Source: an uncultured Muribaculaceae bacterium
GTDB taxonomy: Bacteria; Bacteroidota; Bacteroidia; Bacteroidales; Muribaculaceae
NCBI GenBank assembly: GCA_910587915.1
Contig: CAJUOB010000002.1
Span: 26,239 to 90,238 of the forward strand
Length of the DNA stretch: 64,000 nucleotides
Reading direction: 5' to 3'
Shown: piece after piece, positions 53,660 through 61,927 of the stretch
Position numbering within the stretch: position 1 is the stretch's first letter
How the letters are laid out: each line of letters opens with the position of its first letter
Translations under genes and position numbers: made by a program
The notes under the pieces: model-generated
Seen by the model: only the letters and a program-made list of their open reading frames with translations
Database searches by the model: none
What the model was told of the DNA's origin: nothing

Positions 53660-55666
53660 TTAGTTGGCGAAGTCGACGGAGATGCCGATCTGCAGGCGGT
53701 GGGGATTGAGGGGGTAGTACGGCATTGAGAAGTAGTCGCTACCGCCGAAGATTCCCTGGTTAGCATGGGAATACATGACATAGAACCGTGTCTTGCTCAA
53801 CTTCATATTGGCGTAGACATTGCAGAATGGGTAATTACCGATTTTCATGTCGCGTTGATTGGTAAATGCAGCCAGTGCAGGCTGGAAACCAGGCGCATAG
53901 TACTTGGTGTAGTAGTCGCAGTCGATACCGAGCTGGAAGCGTAGGGTGGCAATCTTGCCGAGAAGATACAGATTGCTGTAAACGGCGAGCTGCGGCAGAG
54001 GTATGATTGCGTCGTCGGATGTGGTCTGATAGGTGACACGGTTGTCCCAGTGGAGAATACCCAACTTGAAGTTCTGTTCGAGCGAAACACTCAACACCTG
54101 CACACTGCCACCATGCTGGCGCACCATTCCGGAAGCATCGAAGTAGATGTGATTCTGAAGATTCGACACACGTACGCCGAGGCGGGTACCCGAGCGGGCA
54201 TAGACCAGATCGCCACCGAAGGTCAGATCGCGAGTCTTGCCGAAATCATTCTGCCACACAAAGTGATTCGAAAGATAGTTATTGGCCAGATATGGGGCCG
54301 CTACATTGTGAAACTTGCCGTAGGCGGCTATCGCCATGCTATCGCCAAGGAGCGGAAAGCGGGTTTTGACGGCACCGTCGATCTTGATGTCGCCGGCAGC
54401 CGCTCCGAGGAATCCGATTTCGCCGGTGGCCTCATATGTAAGAATCGAGCCACGCTGCTTGGTGAGCTGCACGCCGACATATGCGAGCTGTTCGGTCTTT
54501 GATGCAGGGATATCAATGCCTTCAGGGAAGGGAGTCAGACCGAGCTCGGGATTGTAGCGGTCGAGAGTATCGGCTGTCATATTATAGCGCCGTACCTGAT
54601 GCGACAGATATGCAGCGAGGCCGAATTTGGCATATTTATGAAATCCCTCGAGCAAGGACACTCCGACGATATTCGACAGCGACCAATAGGTGGTGCGGTC
54701 GCGTGTGAAGTCGGGGTTGAGATATGTATTCTCGAAAAACTCGCAGGTCTCGGTGGGCGATGTATCAATGAAAAGATGTTTGGCGGAATTATACTTGAGA
54801 GTATATATAAAAGAGGATACCGGAATGTAGGTGCGCACGGTGGTGGTGTCGTCGACCGTTTCCTCGTGCCAGTAACCGACCTTATAGCGGTTGTTGAGAT
54901 ACAATTCGTCGCCCGACTGACGTGTATGGGCATCCTTCAGATTGGTAGGTATCGATTTTGCGTCAATCGATGTTACTCCACCCTGAAGCTCGGCCGGATC
55001 GGTGATATAGAGCATGTCGGTTATACCTCCGTTTTCCTTGTTCACCATATTATAATGGTTGAAGAAACCCTGGAATTCGTATCGGTCGCCCATATATGAG
55101 CCAGATGCACCCCATGCGAGATCTTTCACCGCCTGATAGTTGTAGCTGCCTTTAGAATAAAGATAGTCGAGCATCGCCCCGACCTGGGCCTTTGCATTGA
55201 TATTTCCGGAGAAAGTAGTCTGAAGACGTTCCTGCGCCGTTTCGCGACCACCCGATGAGTTGAACGACAGTAGCGTCATGGGTATGCGGGTGTTGTAGAA
55301 CTTCATTTTCGACTCCGACGGCAACCATGCCGACAGTGCGTCGCGGAAGAAGAAGTCGCTGATAGGGGCACGCTGGCTGAATATCATATTCATGCCTTCG
55401 CCCCCGAGATTACCGGTGGTTGCCCAGGCATCGGATACGGCCGATGGGACAGATTGCTGAGAGTAATTTTCGAATAGGGTGTCGATTGTGGCTTCCTCGC
55501 GCAGGCCAAGTGGCGAAAGAAGTTTCCAAGCAAAAGATGGAGCCACCTGCACCTTGGGATGGCCGGTATGGGTATGGTCGGCATCGCCGGCATTCTGTGC
55601 AGACGCCGGAACCAAGGCGGCAGCACACAGTGCCACCACCGCCGTCAGTTTCCTATAAAGATTCAT
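53660..55666 (-). CDS. Porin_10-like outer-membrane beta-barrel
   Basis: A 668-residue exported barrel with signal peptide ending in VPASAQ. The mature part is rich in alternating aromatic strands (YRYNMTADTLDRY, FYVMYSHANQGIFGG) and ends HRLQIGISVDFAN, a typical terminal strand. It resembles the putative porins of Bacteroidetes; no plug domain or TonB box is evident. The ATG at 55666 begins the signal peptide and follows a -7 box; a far longer open frame upstream is antisense noise over the polyprenyl synthase gene. Confidence 0.85.
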   Translation of the reverse strand: MNLYRKLTAVVALCAAALVPASAQNAGDADHTHTGHPKVQVAPSFAWKLLSPLGLREEATIDTLFENYSQQSVPSAVSDAWATTGNLGGEGMNMIFSQRAPISDFFFRDALSAWLPSESKMKFYNTRIPMTLLSFNSSGGRETAQERLQTTFSGNINAKAQVGAMLDYLYSKGSYNYQAVKDLAWGASGSYMGDRYEFQGFFNHYNMVNKENGGITDMLYITDPAELQGGVTSIDAKSIPTNLKDAHTRQSGDELYLNNRYKVGYWHEETVDDTTTVRTYIPVSSFIYTLKYNSAKHLFIDTSPTETCEFFENTYLNPDFTRDRTTYWSLSNIVGVSLLEGFHKYAKFGLAAYLSHQVRRYNMTADTLDRYNPELGLTPFPEGIDIPASKTEQLAYVGVQLTKQRGSILTYEATGEIGFLGAAAGDIKIDGAVKTRFPLLGDSMAIAAYGKFHNVAAPYLANNYLSNHFVWQNDFGKTRDLTFGGDLVYARSGTRLGVRVSNLQNHIYFDASGMVRQHGGSVQVLSVSLEQNFKLGILHWDNRVTYQTTSDDAIIPLPQLAVYSNLYLLGKIATLRFQLGIDCDYYTKYYAPGFQPALAAFTNQRDMKIGNYPFCNVYANMKLSKTRFYVMYSHANQGIFGGSDYFSMPYYPLNPHRLQIGISVDFAN

Positions 55667-55674
55667 TTCGGATA

Positions 55675-55682
55675 CAAAATTA
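55675..55682 (-). promoter_or_regulatory. -7 box for the porin gene
   Basis: TAATTTTG on the minus strand; its last base is 9 nt from the start codon. Confidence 0.55.
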
Positions 55683-55778
55683 GCGAAACAGCACCAAACG
55701 CGCCCCGGCCGTCCGTTAAAATTCTTTAATCGGACCAAAGTGGCAACAATGCCCGGTCGTGCCGGCGCGATTTTTTTG

Positions 55779-55786
55779 TACTTTTG
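55779..55786 (+). promoter_or_regulatory. -7 box for the polyprenyl synthase gene
   Basis: TACTTTTG, 18 bp before the ATG at 55805; it overlaps an in-frame TTG that is therefore not the start. Confidence 0.6.
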
Positions 55787-55804
55787 CAAAATATTGAGCA
55801 TTCG

Positions 55805-56779
55805 ATGACTACTCTTGAAGCCATAACATATAATCATCAGGCCGACCTGACACGTCTCAACGAGCGCATCGCCATCCAGTTGGATGGTTCGAATACCTTG
55901 ATGCACAAGATTGTGATGTCGCTGCTCCGCACCAAGGGCAAGCAAATCCGTCCGCTGATGGTATTTCTCTGCGCCGGACTTTTCGGCTGCGACAACGACA
56001 AGGTGCTTGCCTCGGCCGTAGCGGTCGAGCTGCTGCATAATGCATCGCTTATCCACGATGATGTGGTGGACAACTCCCCTACCCGCCGCGGGCGCCCGAC
56101 TGTAAATGCCGTTTGGGATAACCATATCGCAGTGCTTGTGGGCGACTACTTCACGTCGTCGGCCATGCAACAGGCCATATCGACCGGCGACATACGCATA
56201 GTCGACGTGCTGTGCCGCCTTGGCAGAAGCCTATCGCTGGGAGAGATTGACCAGATATACAACGCACGCGAACACAGTTTCACCGAGCAGAACTATTACC
56301 GCATAATCGACTACAAGACAGCATCGCTCTTTGTGGCGAGCGCCGAGATGGGATGTCTGGCAGCCGGAATCGACGATGAGCGGTTCGAGGCGCTATCGAG
56401 ATTCGCGCTGCTTTTCGGGCGCTGCTTCCAGATACGCGACGATATTTTCGACTATTTCCCGTCGGAAATGGTCGGTAAGCCCACCGGCAACGACTTGCGC
56501 GAAGGCAAGATATCGCTTCCGCTAATACATGTGCTCGACCAGCCCGAGCTACCCGGCTACGACAAGGTGCGCAGCATGCTCGACTCCGACGGACTTTCCG
56601 ATGAAGACATAGCGGAGATTCAGGCTTTCGCACGCGACAACGGCGGCATCGAATACGCTTTTGCTGTGATGGAAGACCTGCGTCGGCAAGCATATGAATG
56701 TCTGGCAGTATTTCCCGAGTCTGAGAACAGAAGTGAACTCGAAAGGCTTTTCGACTTCACCATAGCACGCCAATTCTGA
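55805..56779 (+). CDS. Polyprenyl diphosphate synthase
   Basis: A 324-residue trans-prenyltransferase that builds the long isoprenoid chain of menaquinone. First Asp-rich motif DDVVD in LIHDDVVDNSPTRRGRPTVN, second DDIFD in FQIRDDIFDYFPSE, plus GKQIRPLMV and KTASLF. Length fits octaprenyl/heptaprenyl synthases; chain length cannot be read reliably. It is followed 2 bp later by the Ig-like lipoprotein gene. Confidence 0.93.
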   Translation: MTTLEAITYNHQADLTRLNERIAIQLDGSNTLMHKIVMSLLRTKGKQIRPLMVFLCAGLFGCDNDKVLASAVAVELLHNASLIHDDVVDNSPTRRGRPTVNAVWDNHIAVLVGDYFTSSAMQQAISTGDIRIVDVLCRLGRSLSLGEIDQIYNAREHSFTEQNYYRIIDYKTASLFVASAEMGCLAAGIDDERFEALSRFALLFGRCFQIRDDIFDYFPSEMVGKPTGNDLREGKISLPLIHVLDQPELPGYDKVRSMLDSDGLSDEDIAEIQAFARDNGGIEYAFAVMEDLRRQAYECLAVFPESENRSELERLFDFTIARQF

Positions 56780-56781
56780 CC

Positions 56782-58830
56782 ATGAGCACTCACAAAGGCA
56801 CGGGGATGCGACTGCTGGCATGGGGCGCGGTGTCGTGCCTGCTGGCTGCATGTGCGAGCATGGGACGCCCTGAAGGTGGTGCGCGCGATGAGCTCCCACC
56901 TGTATTCGTACGGTCGAATCCGGCGCCCGGGAGTGTGAATGCCACCCCGAAGCGCATGACAGTGGTTTTCGACGAAAACATACAGCTCGAGGACGCCTTC
57001 ACTAAAGTGGTGGTGTCGCCACCTCAGAAAACCCCGCCGACAGTGAGTTCGAACGGTCGCAATCTCTATGTTGAGTTCCGCGACACTCTGGCGCCCAACA
57101 CCACATATACCATCGACTTCGCCGATGCCATCAAGGACCTCAACGAAGGTAATATTCTGGATGGCTTCGCCCTTGATTTCTCTACCGGCTCCGAACTCGA
57201 CACCCTGCGCATATCGGGCATGGTGCTTCAGGCCGAGAATCTCGAACCGGCGCAGGGAATGCTTGTGGGAGTATACTCCAACCTATCGGACACCGCCATA
57301 CACACGCTACCTCTCGAACGAATAGCGCGTACCAATCAATATGGTCAGTTCACCATCCGAAACCTAAAGGAAGGTGAATACCGCATATTTGCCCTCAACG
57401 ATCTCAACCGCGACTACCACTGGGACCGCTCGGAAGACATAGCATTCTACGACGTGACCGTGAGACCTTATACCGAAGCCATCGAGGTGACCGACACCCT
57501 CTATGCGGCCGACGGCACCGACTCACTGATAATTCGTCAAGGCACCCGCTATCTGCCGAACGATGTGCTGCTCAACTGGTTCAACGAAGGCTACCGGTCG
57601 GCATATCTCTCGGACTACAAGCGCCCTGATGCCCGACGGATAACCCTCACGTTCGGCGCTCCGGCCGACTCCCTGCCCAAAATAAGTATTGTCGACGGCG
57701 CAGGCACTCCCGGAGCCGACATCTCGGAATGGGCGCGTCTGAAAGCCAACGCCACTCTCGACACACTCGAATACTGGATTGCCGATACAGCCATCGTGGC
57801 ATCCGACTCGCTGCGTCTGTCGGTGGGATATTTCCGTACCGATACAACCGACCAACTATCGTGGCAAACCGATACTCTGCGTTTCAACTTCCGCGATCTT
57901 GAGAAAAAGAAGAAAGAGAAGAAGAAAAAAGACAAGGACGACCGTCCGAAATTCATCGTCGACACTATAACCGGCGACACCACTTTCCTGCCCCCGGCCG
58001 ACATGGAGTACCTGACACTCCGCACACTATCGACCAGCCAGGACCTCAACAAGCCTCTGGTGCTCGAAGCGTCGCTTCCGCTACAGACTCTCGACAGTGC
58101 CGGTGTGCACTTCGAAATGCTTGTCGACACGACATGGATAGAACTCGAAGCTCCTTTCAGGCCCGATTCGTCGGACCTGCTGATGCGTCGCAGGCTCGAC
58201 ATCGACTGGGAACCGGGCGCAAAGTACCGACTGACCGTCGACACTCTGGCAGCGATGAGCATATATAATGTATGGAACCGTCCGTTCAAACAGGAAATCA
58301 CTGCCAAGCAGACCGAAGACTATGCCAGCCTCATATTCAATCTTCCGGGGCTCGACAGCGTACAGACTGTGGTACAACTTGTGAACAACTCAGACGCACC
58401 TGTGTACCAGACCATCAAGCCCACAGGTACTTCCACGGTGACACTCCCCTATCTCAATCCCGGAACCTACTACGCGCGGTTGATAATCGATGCCAACAAG
58501 AACGGGAAATGGGATACCGGCTCGGTGCGCGACTCCATTCAGCCTGAGGAAGTGTACTACTTCGCAAAGAAATTCGACCTTAAGAAAAACTGGGACGTGG
58601 AGCAGACGTGGGATATCTACGAGCTGCCCGTGGACATGCAGAAACCTTACGCCATAAAGAAAAACAAGCCTAAACTCAAACGCGGAGAAAAAGCGCCGGG
58701 CCAGGATGAGGACGAAGAAGACGAATTCGGCAGCGGAGTTTACGACCCGTTCGGCTCCGGGGGCAACCGCGGCAGCAGCGGCAACCGCAACAATAGCTTC
58801 AATACCGGAGGTCGACGCCCAATGCGCTAA
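56782..58830 (+). CDS. Ig-like domain lipoprotein
   Basis: A 682-residue lipoprotein (lipobox LLAAC, Cys25). Residues ~37-135 are a Big_5/SbsA-type Ig-like domain: PPVFVRSNPAPGSVN, MTVVFDENIQLEDAF, TYTIDFADAIKDLNEGN. A carboxypeptidase-regulatory-like part follows (YGQFTIRNLKEGEYRIFAL). A Lys-rich run EKKKKEKKKKDKDD lies at ~374-387 and the tail is Gly/Asn/Arg-rich. Conserved in Bacteroidetes but of unknown role; probably outer-membrane attached. An ATG eight codons later is also possible. Confidence 0.82.
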   Translation: MSTHKGTGMRLLAWGAVSCLLAACASMGRPEGGARDELPPVFVRSNPAPGSVNATPKRMTVVFDENIQLEDAFTKVVVSPPQKTPPTVSSNGRNLYVEFRDTLAPNTTYTIDFADAIKDLNEGNILDGFALDFSTGSELDTLRISGMVLQAENLEPAQGMLVGVYSNLSDTAIHTLPLERIARTNQYGQFTIRNLKEGEYRIFALNDLNRDYHWDRSEDIAFYDVTVRPYTEAIEVTDTLYAADGTDSLIIRQGTRYLPNDVLLNWFNEGYRSAYLSDYKRPDARRITLTFGAPADSLPKISIVDGAGTPGADISEWARLKANATLDTLEYWIADTAIVASDSLRLSVGYFRTDTTDQLSWQTDTLRFNFRDLEKKKKEKKKKDKDDRPKFIVDTITGDTTFLPPADMEYLTLRTLSTSQDLNKPLVLEASLPLQTLDSAGVHFEMLVDTTWIELEAPFRPDSSDLLMRRRLDIDWEPGAKYRLTVDTLAAMSIYNVWNRPFKQEITAKQTEDYASLIFNLPGLDSVQTVVQLVNNSDAPVYQTIKPTGTSTVTLPYLNPGTYYARLIIDANKNGKWDTGSVRDSIQPEEVYYFAKKFDLKKNWDVEQTWDIYELPVDMQKPYAIKKNKPKLKRGEKAPGQDEDEEDEFGSGVYDPFGSGGNRGSSGNRNNSFNTGGRRPMR

Positions 58831-58921
58831 CGCGGTGAGCACGAACTCTAAATTGCAGTTAAAACCATCCATTTTTAGTGAATTTAATATAACGACTATT
58901 TCTTTTTTCTATCAAATATGC

Positions 58922-58929
58922 TATTTTTG
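58922..58929 (+). promoter_or_regulatory. -7 box for degP
   Basis: TATTTTTG, giving a structured leader of about 90 nt before the degP ATG. Confidence 0.6.
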
Positions 58930-58932
58930 TAT

Positions 58933-58978
58933 ACCGCATTTCGATGCGGTGGCGCACGATGTGCGCGACATAATGTCG
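58933..58978 (+). promoter_or_regulatory. Three tandem perfect hairpins in the degP leader
   Basis: Stem 1 ACCGCAT-ttcg-ATGCGGT (58933-58950), a UUCG tetraloop. Stem 2 GCGCAC-gat-GTGCGC (58952-58966). Stem 3 CGACA-taa-TGTCG (58966-58978). They lie just after the -7 box, at the very start of the transcript. They may protect the mRNA or sense conditions, or be a palindromic repeat. Confidence 0.65.
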
Positions 58979-59024
58979 AAACATAACATCATACACATAC
59001 TACAATCTTAGCACATTTTGAATT

Positions 59025-60530
59025 ATGAAAAAGAAACTAATCATCACATCGGTAATAGTGGCAGCGGCTGTTGCATGGGCTTTCGCCCGACAGTCGGATG
59101 CCGCAGAGACATCACCTTCCGCCGACAGCAGACCGGTGTCCGAACGACTAATTTCCCAGGCCGATTTCGTGCGTACGGCCGAGGAGACCGTCAATGGCGT
59201 GGTGAGCGTAAAGAGCTATGCCACCCCACGCAGCCGACAGGCCTATGGCAACCAGGGCAGTCAGTATTACAGCGATCCATTCTTCGAATTTTTCTTCGGT
59301 AGCCCGCAGCAACCGCGTCAGCGCCGGCAAGAACCGCAGGAAGCTCCTCAGCAACAGCAGATAGGACTCGGCTCGGGCGTTATAATCAGCAAAGACGGAT
59401 ATATCGTGACCAACAACCACGTGATAGCCGATGCCGAACGCCTCGAAGTGACCCTCAACGATAACCGCAATTTCGCAGCCACCATCGTAGGCTCCGACCC
59501 CACTACCGACCTGGCTCTTATAAAGATAGAAGCGCCCGATCTCCATGTGATTCCCATGGGCGACAGCGAGAAGCTGCATGTGGGCGAATGGGTGCTTGCC
59601 GTGGGCAATCCCTTTGGCTTCACCTCGACCGTCACCTCGGGCATCGTGAGCGCCAAGGCCCGCAACATATCGAGCTCCACGGGTGCGCCTTCGTCGGGTG
59701 GCATCGAGTCGTATATACAGACCGACGCCGCAGTGAACCAAGGCAACTCCGGCGGTGCACTGGTGAATCTCGATGGCGAGCTGGTGGGTATCAACACAGC
59801 CATCTACTCGCAGACAGGTGCATATGCCGGCTGCTCCTTCGCCATTCCCACTTCGATAGTGCAGAAAGTGGTGTCCGACATCAAATCGTACGGCACAGTG
59901 CAGCGCGCATATCTTGGCATACGGTTCTATGAACTCACTCCCGAACGCATAGCCGAAAAGAAAATTGAAGGCACCACCAGCGGCATCTATGTGGCAGATA
60001 TCGAAGAGCGCTCCGCAGCCCGCGAAGCAGGTCTTGCCGAGGGCGACGTGATAGTGGCTGTAGGTGGACGTCCGACCCGCTCCACAGCCCAGCTGCAGGA
60101 AGTGATAGCCGGTTTGAGTCCAGGCGACGCTGTTGAAGTGGAATTCTACCGCGACGGCAAAAAGAAGACTTGCACGGTGACACTGCGCAACAACCGCGGC
60201 AATCTGGCAATTACCCGTCCGGGCGATGAGGCAAACCTCGGTGCAACCCTCACCGCTATCGACGAAGAGACCGCCCGCTCGCTCGAAATCCGTGGCGGCG
60301 TGAAAGTGACCGACTTGGCAACCGACGGACGCTTTGCCTCCGCCGGTGTGCGCGAAGGCTTCATCATCCTTGGCGTCAACGGCAAGCGCGTGACCTCTCC
60401 CGATGAAATCAAGGCCATCGTGAAACAGCTCACATCGGCATCGTCGCAGATACAAGATCGCGTGCTATTCCTATCGGGTATCTACCCGTCGGGCAAGCCT
60501 GCCTACTACGCCATACCTCTCGAAGACTGA
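59025..60530 (+). CDS. degP: Periplasmic Do/DegP-family serine protease
   Basis: A 501-residue HtrA-type protease/chaperone that removes misfolded periplasmic proteins. An uncleaved or signal N-terminus (residues 1-20) is followed by a Gln/Arg-rich region (about 92-112). The catalytic triad is His132 (VTNNHVIAD), Asp162 (TTDLALIKI) and Ser242 (NQGNSGGALVN). Two PDZ domains follow (about 290-385 and 395-490). A strong stem-loop ends the unit. Its leader is unusually structured. Confidence 0.96.
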   Translation: MKKKLIITSVIVAAAVAWAFARQSDAAETSPSADSRPVSERLISQADFVRTAEETVNGVVSVKSYATPRSRQAYGNQGSQYYSDPFFEFFFGSPQQPRQRRQEPQEAPQQQQIGLGSGVIISKDGYIVTNNHVIADAERLEVTLNDNRNFAATIVGSDPTTDLALIKIEAPDLHVIPMGDSEKLHVGEWVLAVGNPFGFTSTVTSGIVSAKARNISSSTGAPSSGGIESYIQTDAAVNQGNSGGALVNLDGELVGINTAIYSQTGAYAGCSFAIPTSIVQKVVSDIKSYGTVQRAYLGIRFYELTPERIAEKKIEGTTSGIYVADIEERSAAREAGLAEGDVIVAVGGRPTRSTAQLQEVIAGLSPGDAVEVEFYRDGKKKTCTVTLRNNRGNLAITRPGDEANLGATLTAIDEETARSLEIRGGVKVTDLATDGRFASAGVREGFIILGVNGKRVTSPDEIKAIVKQLTSASSQIQDRVLFLSGIYPSGKPAYYAIPLED

Positions 60531-60536
60531 CAATTT

Positions 60537-60573
60537 ACGCTGCCGCGGCGAACAAAATCGCCCGCGGCAGCGT
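60537..60573 (+). terminator. Hairpin after degP
   Basis: ACGCTGCCGCGG (60537-60548) pairs perfectly with CCGCGGCAGCGT (60562-60573). No T run follows. Confidence 0.6.
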
Positions 60574-60623
60574 TATGTAAACGATATACACCGAATATAC
60601 TAACCCTCTAAAAACGATAAACA

Positions 60624-60827
60624 ATGAAAGGACTTCCCATCGTCATCGCAGCTATCGGAGGCGCACTCGTAGGCGCCGCAACAGCTCTTCTCTTCGCCCC
60701 TCAGAAAGGCAGTGAGACCCGCGAAGCCATCCGCGGCTTCATCCGCAGCCATGTACCCGGCATCAAGGAACAGGAACTCGAATCGCTCGCCGACCAGATT
60801 GCCGAAGAAATCAAGGAAGTAAAATAA
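60624..60827 (+). CDS. YtxH-like small membrane protein, copy 1
   Basis: A 67-residue protein: MKGLPIVIAAIGGALVGAA forms a Gly/Ala-rich membrane helix, then LLFAPQKGSETREAIRGF, the LFAP-x-x-G signature of YtxH proteins, and an acidic helix ending EIKEVK. Function unknown; family linked to stress in Firmicutes. First of four small genes. It resembles the next gene, suggesting duplication. Confidence 0.85.
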   Translation: MKGLPIVIAAIGGALVGAATALLFAPQKGSETREAIRGFIRSHVPGIKEQELESLADQIAEEIKEVK

Positions 60828-60829
60828 TT

Positions 60830-60970
60830 TTTAATTAACAATTAATAGTTAATAATTATTAATGCTTGATCAATAATGTTTTAATTAATGATTACGCACC
60901 AGCTCTGCCATGGAGATTATTTCCGGTAAATGTAATTATTAATTATACATTATTCATTATACACTATAAA
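60830..60970. repeat. AT-rich spacer between the YtxH genes
   Basis: About 140 bp made largely of TTAATTAA/AATAATTATTAA-type repeats at 60828-60895 and 60933-60970, unlike the surrounding GC-rich genes. No gene or clear promoter is seen in it. Confidence 0.5.
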
Positions 60971-60972
60971 AA

Positions 60973-61164
60973 ATGAAGGGACTTCTCACATTTGTATTTG
61001 GAGTGGCAGTAGGCGCAGCCGCCACCGCTCTCCTTACTCCCACCACCGGCCCGGAACTTCGCGACCGCATCAAACTCATACTTCAGAAAAGAGGTATCAT
61101 CGCGGCCGACGATATCGACGAACTCGTCGAGATGATCGCCGCCGAAGTAGAAGACAAAAAATAA
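60973..61164 (+). CDS. YtxH-like small membrane protein, copy 2
   Basis: A 63-residue paralogue of copy 1: MKGLLTFVFGVAVGAAATAL is the membrane helix, LLTPTTGPELRDRIKLI corresponds to the YtxH signature, and an acidic helix ends AAEVEDKK. Probably membrane-anchored with a cytoplasmic helix. Confidence 0.82.
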   Translation: MKGLLTFVFGVAVGAAATALLTPTTGPELRDRIKLILQKRGIIAADDIDELVEMIAAEVEDKK

Positions 61165-61258
61165 TTTCCTCTCCGATTCCATCGCGGGTGGTGTGCCCCT
61201 CGGAGGCATGCCGCCCGTTGAAACATTATGAATCGTAAGAGGCAAAATATCTCACATT

Positions 61259-61657
61259 ATGGAACAAAGCGATCCCCGCTCATCGAGCGTCACGTCGGCC
61301 GTCATGTCGACGGTGTCGCGCTACATAAAGCTGTTGCTTGAGGACACTCGCCTTAATGTCACCGAGAAGCTCACCCGCCTTCTCTCTGCCCTTACAGTGT
61401 GTGCCCTTCTGTTGGTACTTGCACTGGCCACACTTCTATTTCTATCGCTTGCCGCAGGCCAGGCGCTTGCCGATGTCATGAATCCAATATGGGCCTATGT
61501 GATTGTGGCTTCGTTCTATGCCGTGATAGCCGTGGTCATATTCTTCTGCAAAACAGTTCTTATCGTCAATCCTATCGCCCGCTTCCTGAGCCGCCTGCTC
61601 ATTGAGGCGCCCGAAAACACACAAGTAGTCCATGATCAATCTACCCCCGTATCCTAA
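61259..61657 (+). CDS. Phage-holin-family (PF07332-like) membrane protein
   Basis: A 132-residue protein with a soluble N-terminal helix (SRYIKLLLEDTRLNVTEKL) and two membrane helices around residues 45-68 and 80-102. This is the layout of the holin superfamily III proteins often seen beside YtxH genes in Bacteroidetes chromosomes. No phage genes are near, so a cellular membrane role is more likely than lysis. Overlaps the next gene by 26 bp. Confidence 0.8.
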   Translation: MEQSDPRSSSVTSAVMSTVSRYIKLLLEDTRLNVTEKLTRLLSALTVCALLLVLALATLLFLSLAAGQALADVMNPIWAYVIVASFYAVIAVVIFFCKTVLIVNPIARFLSRLLIEAPENTQVVHDQSTPVS

Positions 61658-61913
61658 AGCACCGGAGAACAACTGGAAGGGACTCACCCTCGATGAGATC
61701 CGCATGCGCAGGGCATTGGTGCAGGCCCGCATGGAAATACAGAAGTACAAGCTCAGCGGTCAGATCGACAGCATGCGCGAACGCACGCCGCTTTTCGGCG
61801 GCTCGTCGTCGCTTTTCTCAAGGCTCACCGGCGCGCTCAGTTTCGCCGAATATGCCTTCTTTGCCATAAGGCTCGTAAAAATTGTATCGCCGATATTCCG
61901 GAAAAAGAGATAA
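61632..61913 (+). CDS. Small protein of the YtxH/holin cluster
   Basis: A 93-residue basic protein of unknown function. RMRRALVQARMEIQKYKLSG looks like a coiled helix; the C-terminal YAFFAIRLVKIVSPIF is amphipathic or weakly membrane-associated. Its start lies inside the holin-like gene, so the two are coupled. Confidence 0.75.
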   Translation: MINLPPYPKAPENNWKGLTLDEIRMRRALVQARMEIQKYKLSGQIDSMRERTPLFGGSSSLFSRLTGALSFAEYAFFAIRLVKIVSPIFRKKR

Positions 61914-61927
61914 TCCCCCACCGCTCC

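Noticed and set aside
55667..56170. N-terminal extension of the porin frame
   Set aside because: It overlaps the polyprenyl synthase gene in antisense and lies upstream of the porin's own -7 box.
61259..61657. Holin-like gene as evidence of a prophage
   Set aside because: No endolysin or phage gene nearby; the YtxH-holin-like grouping is a chromosomal arrangement.
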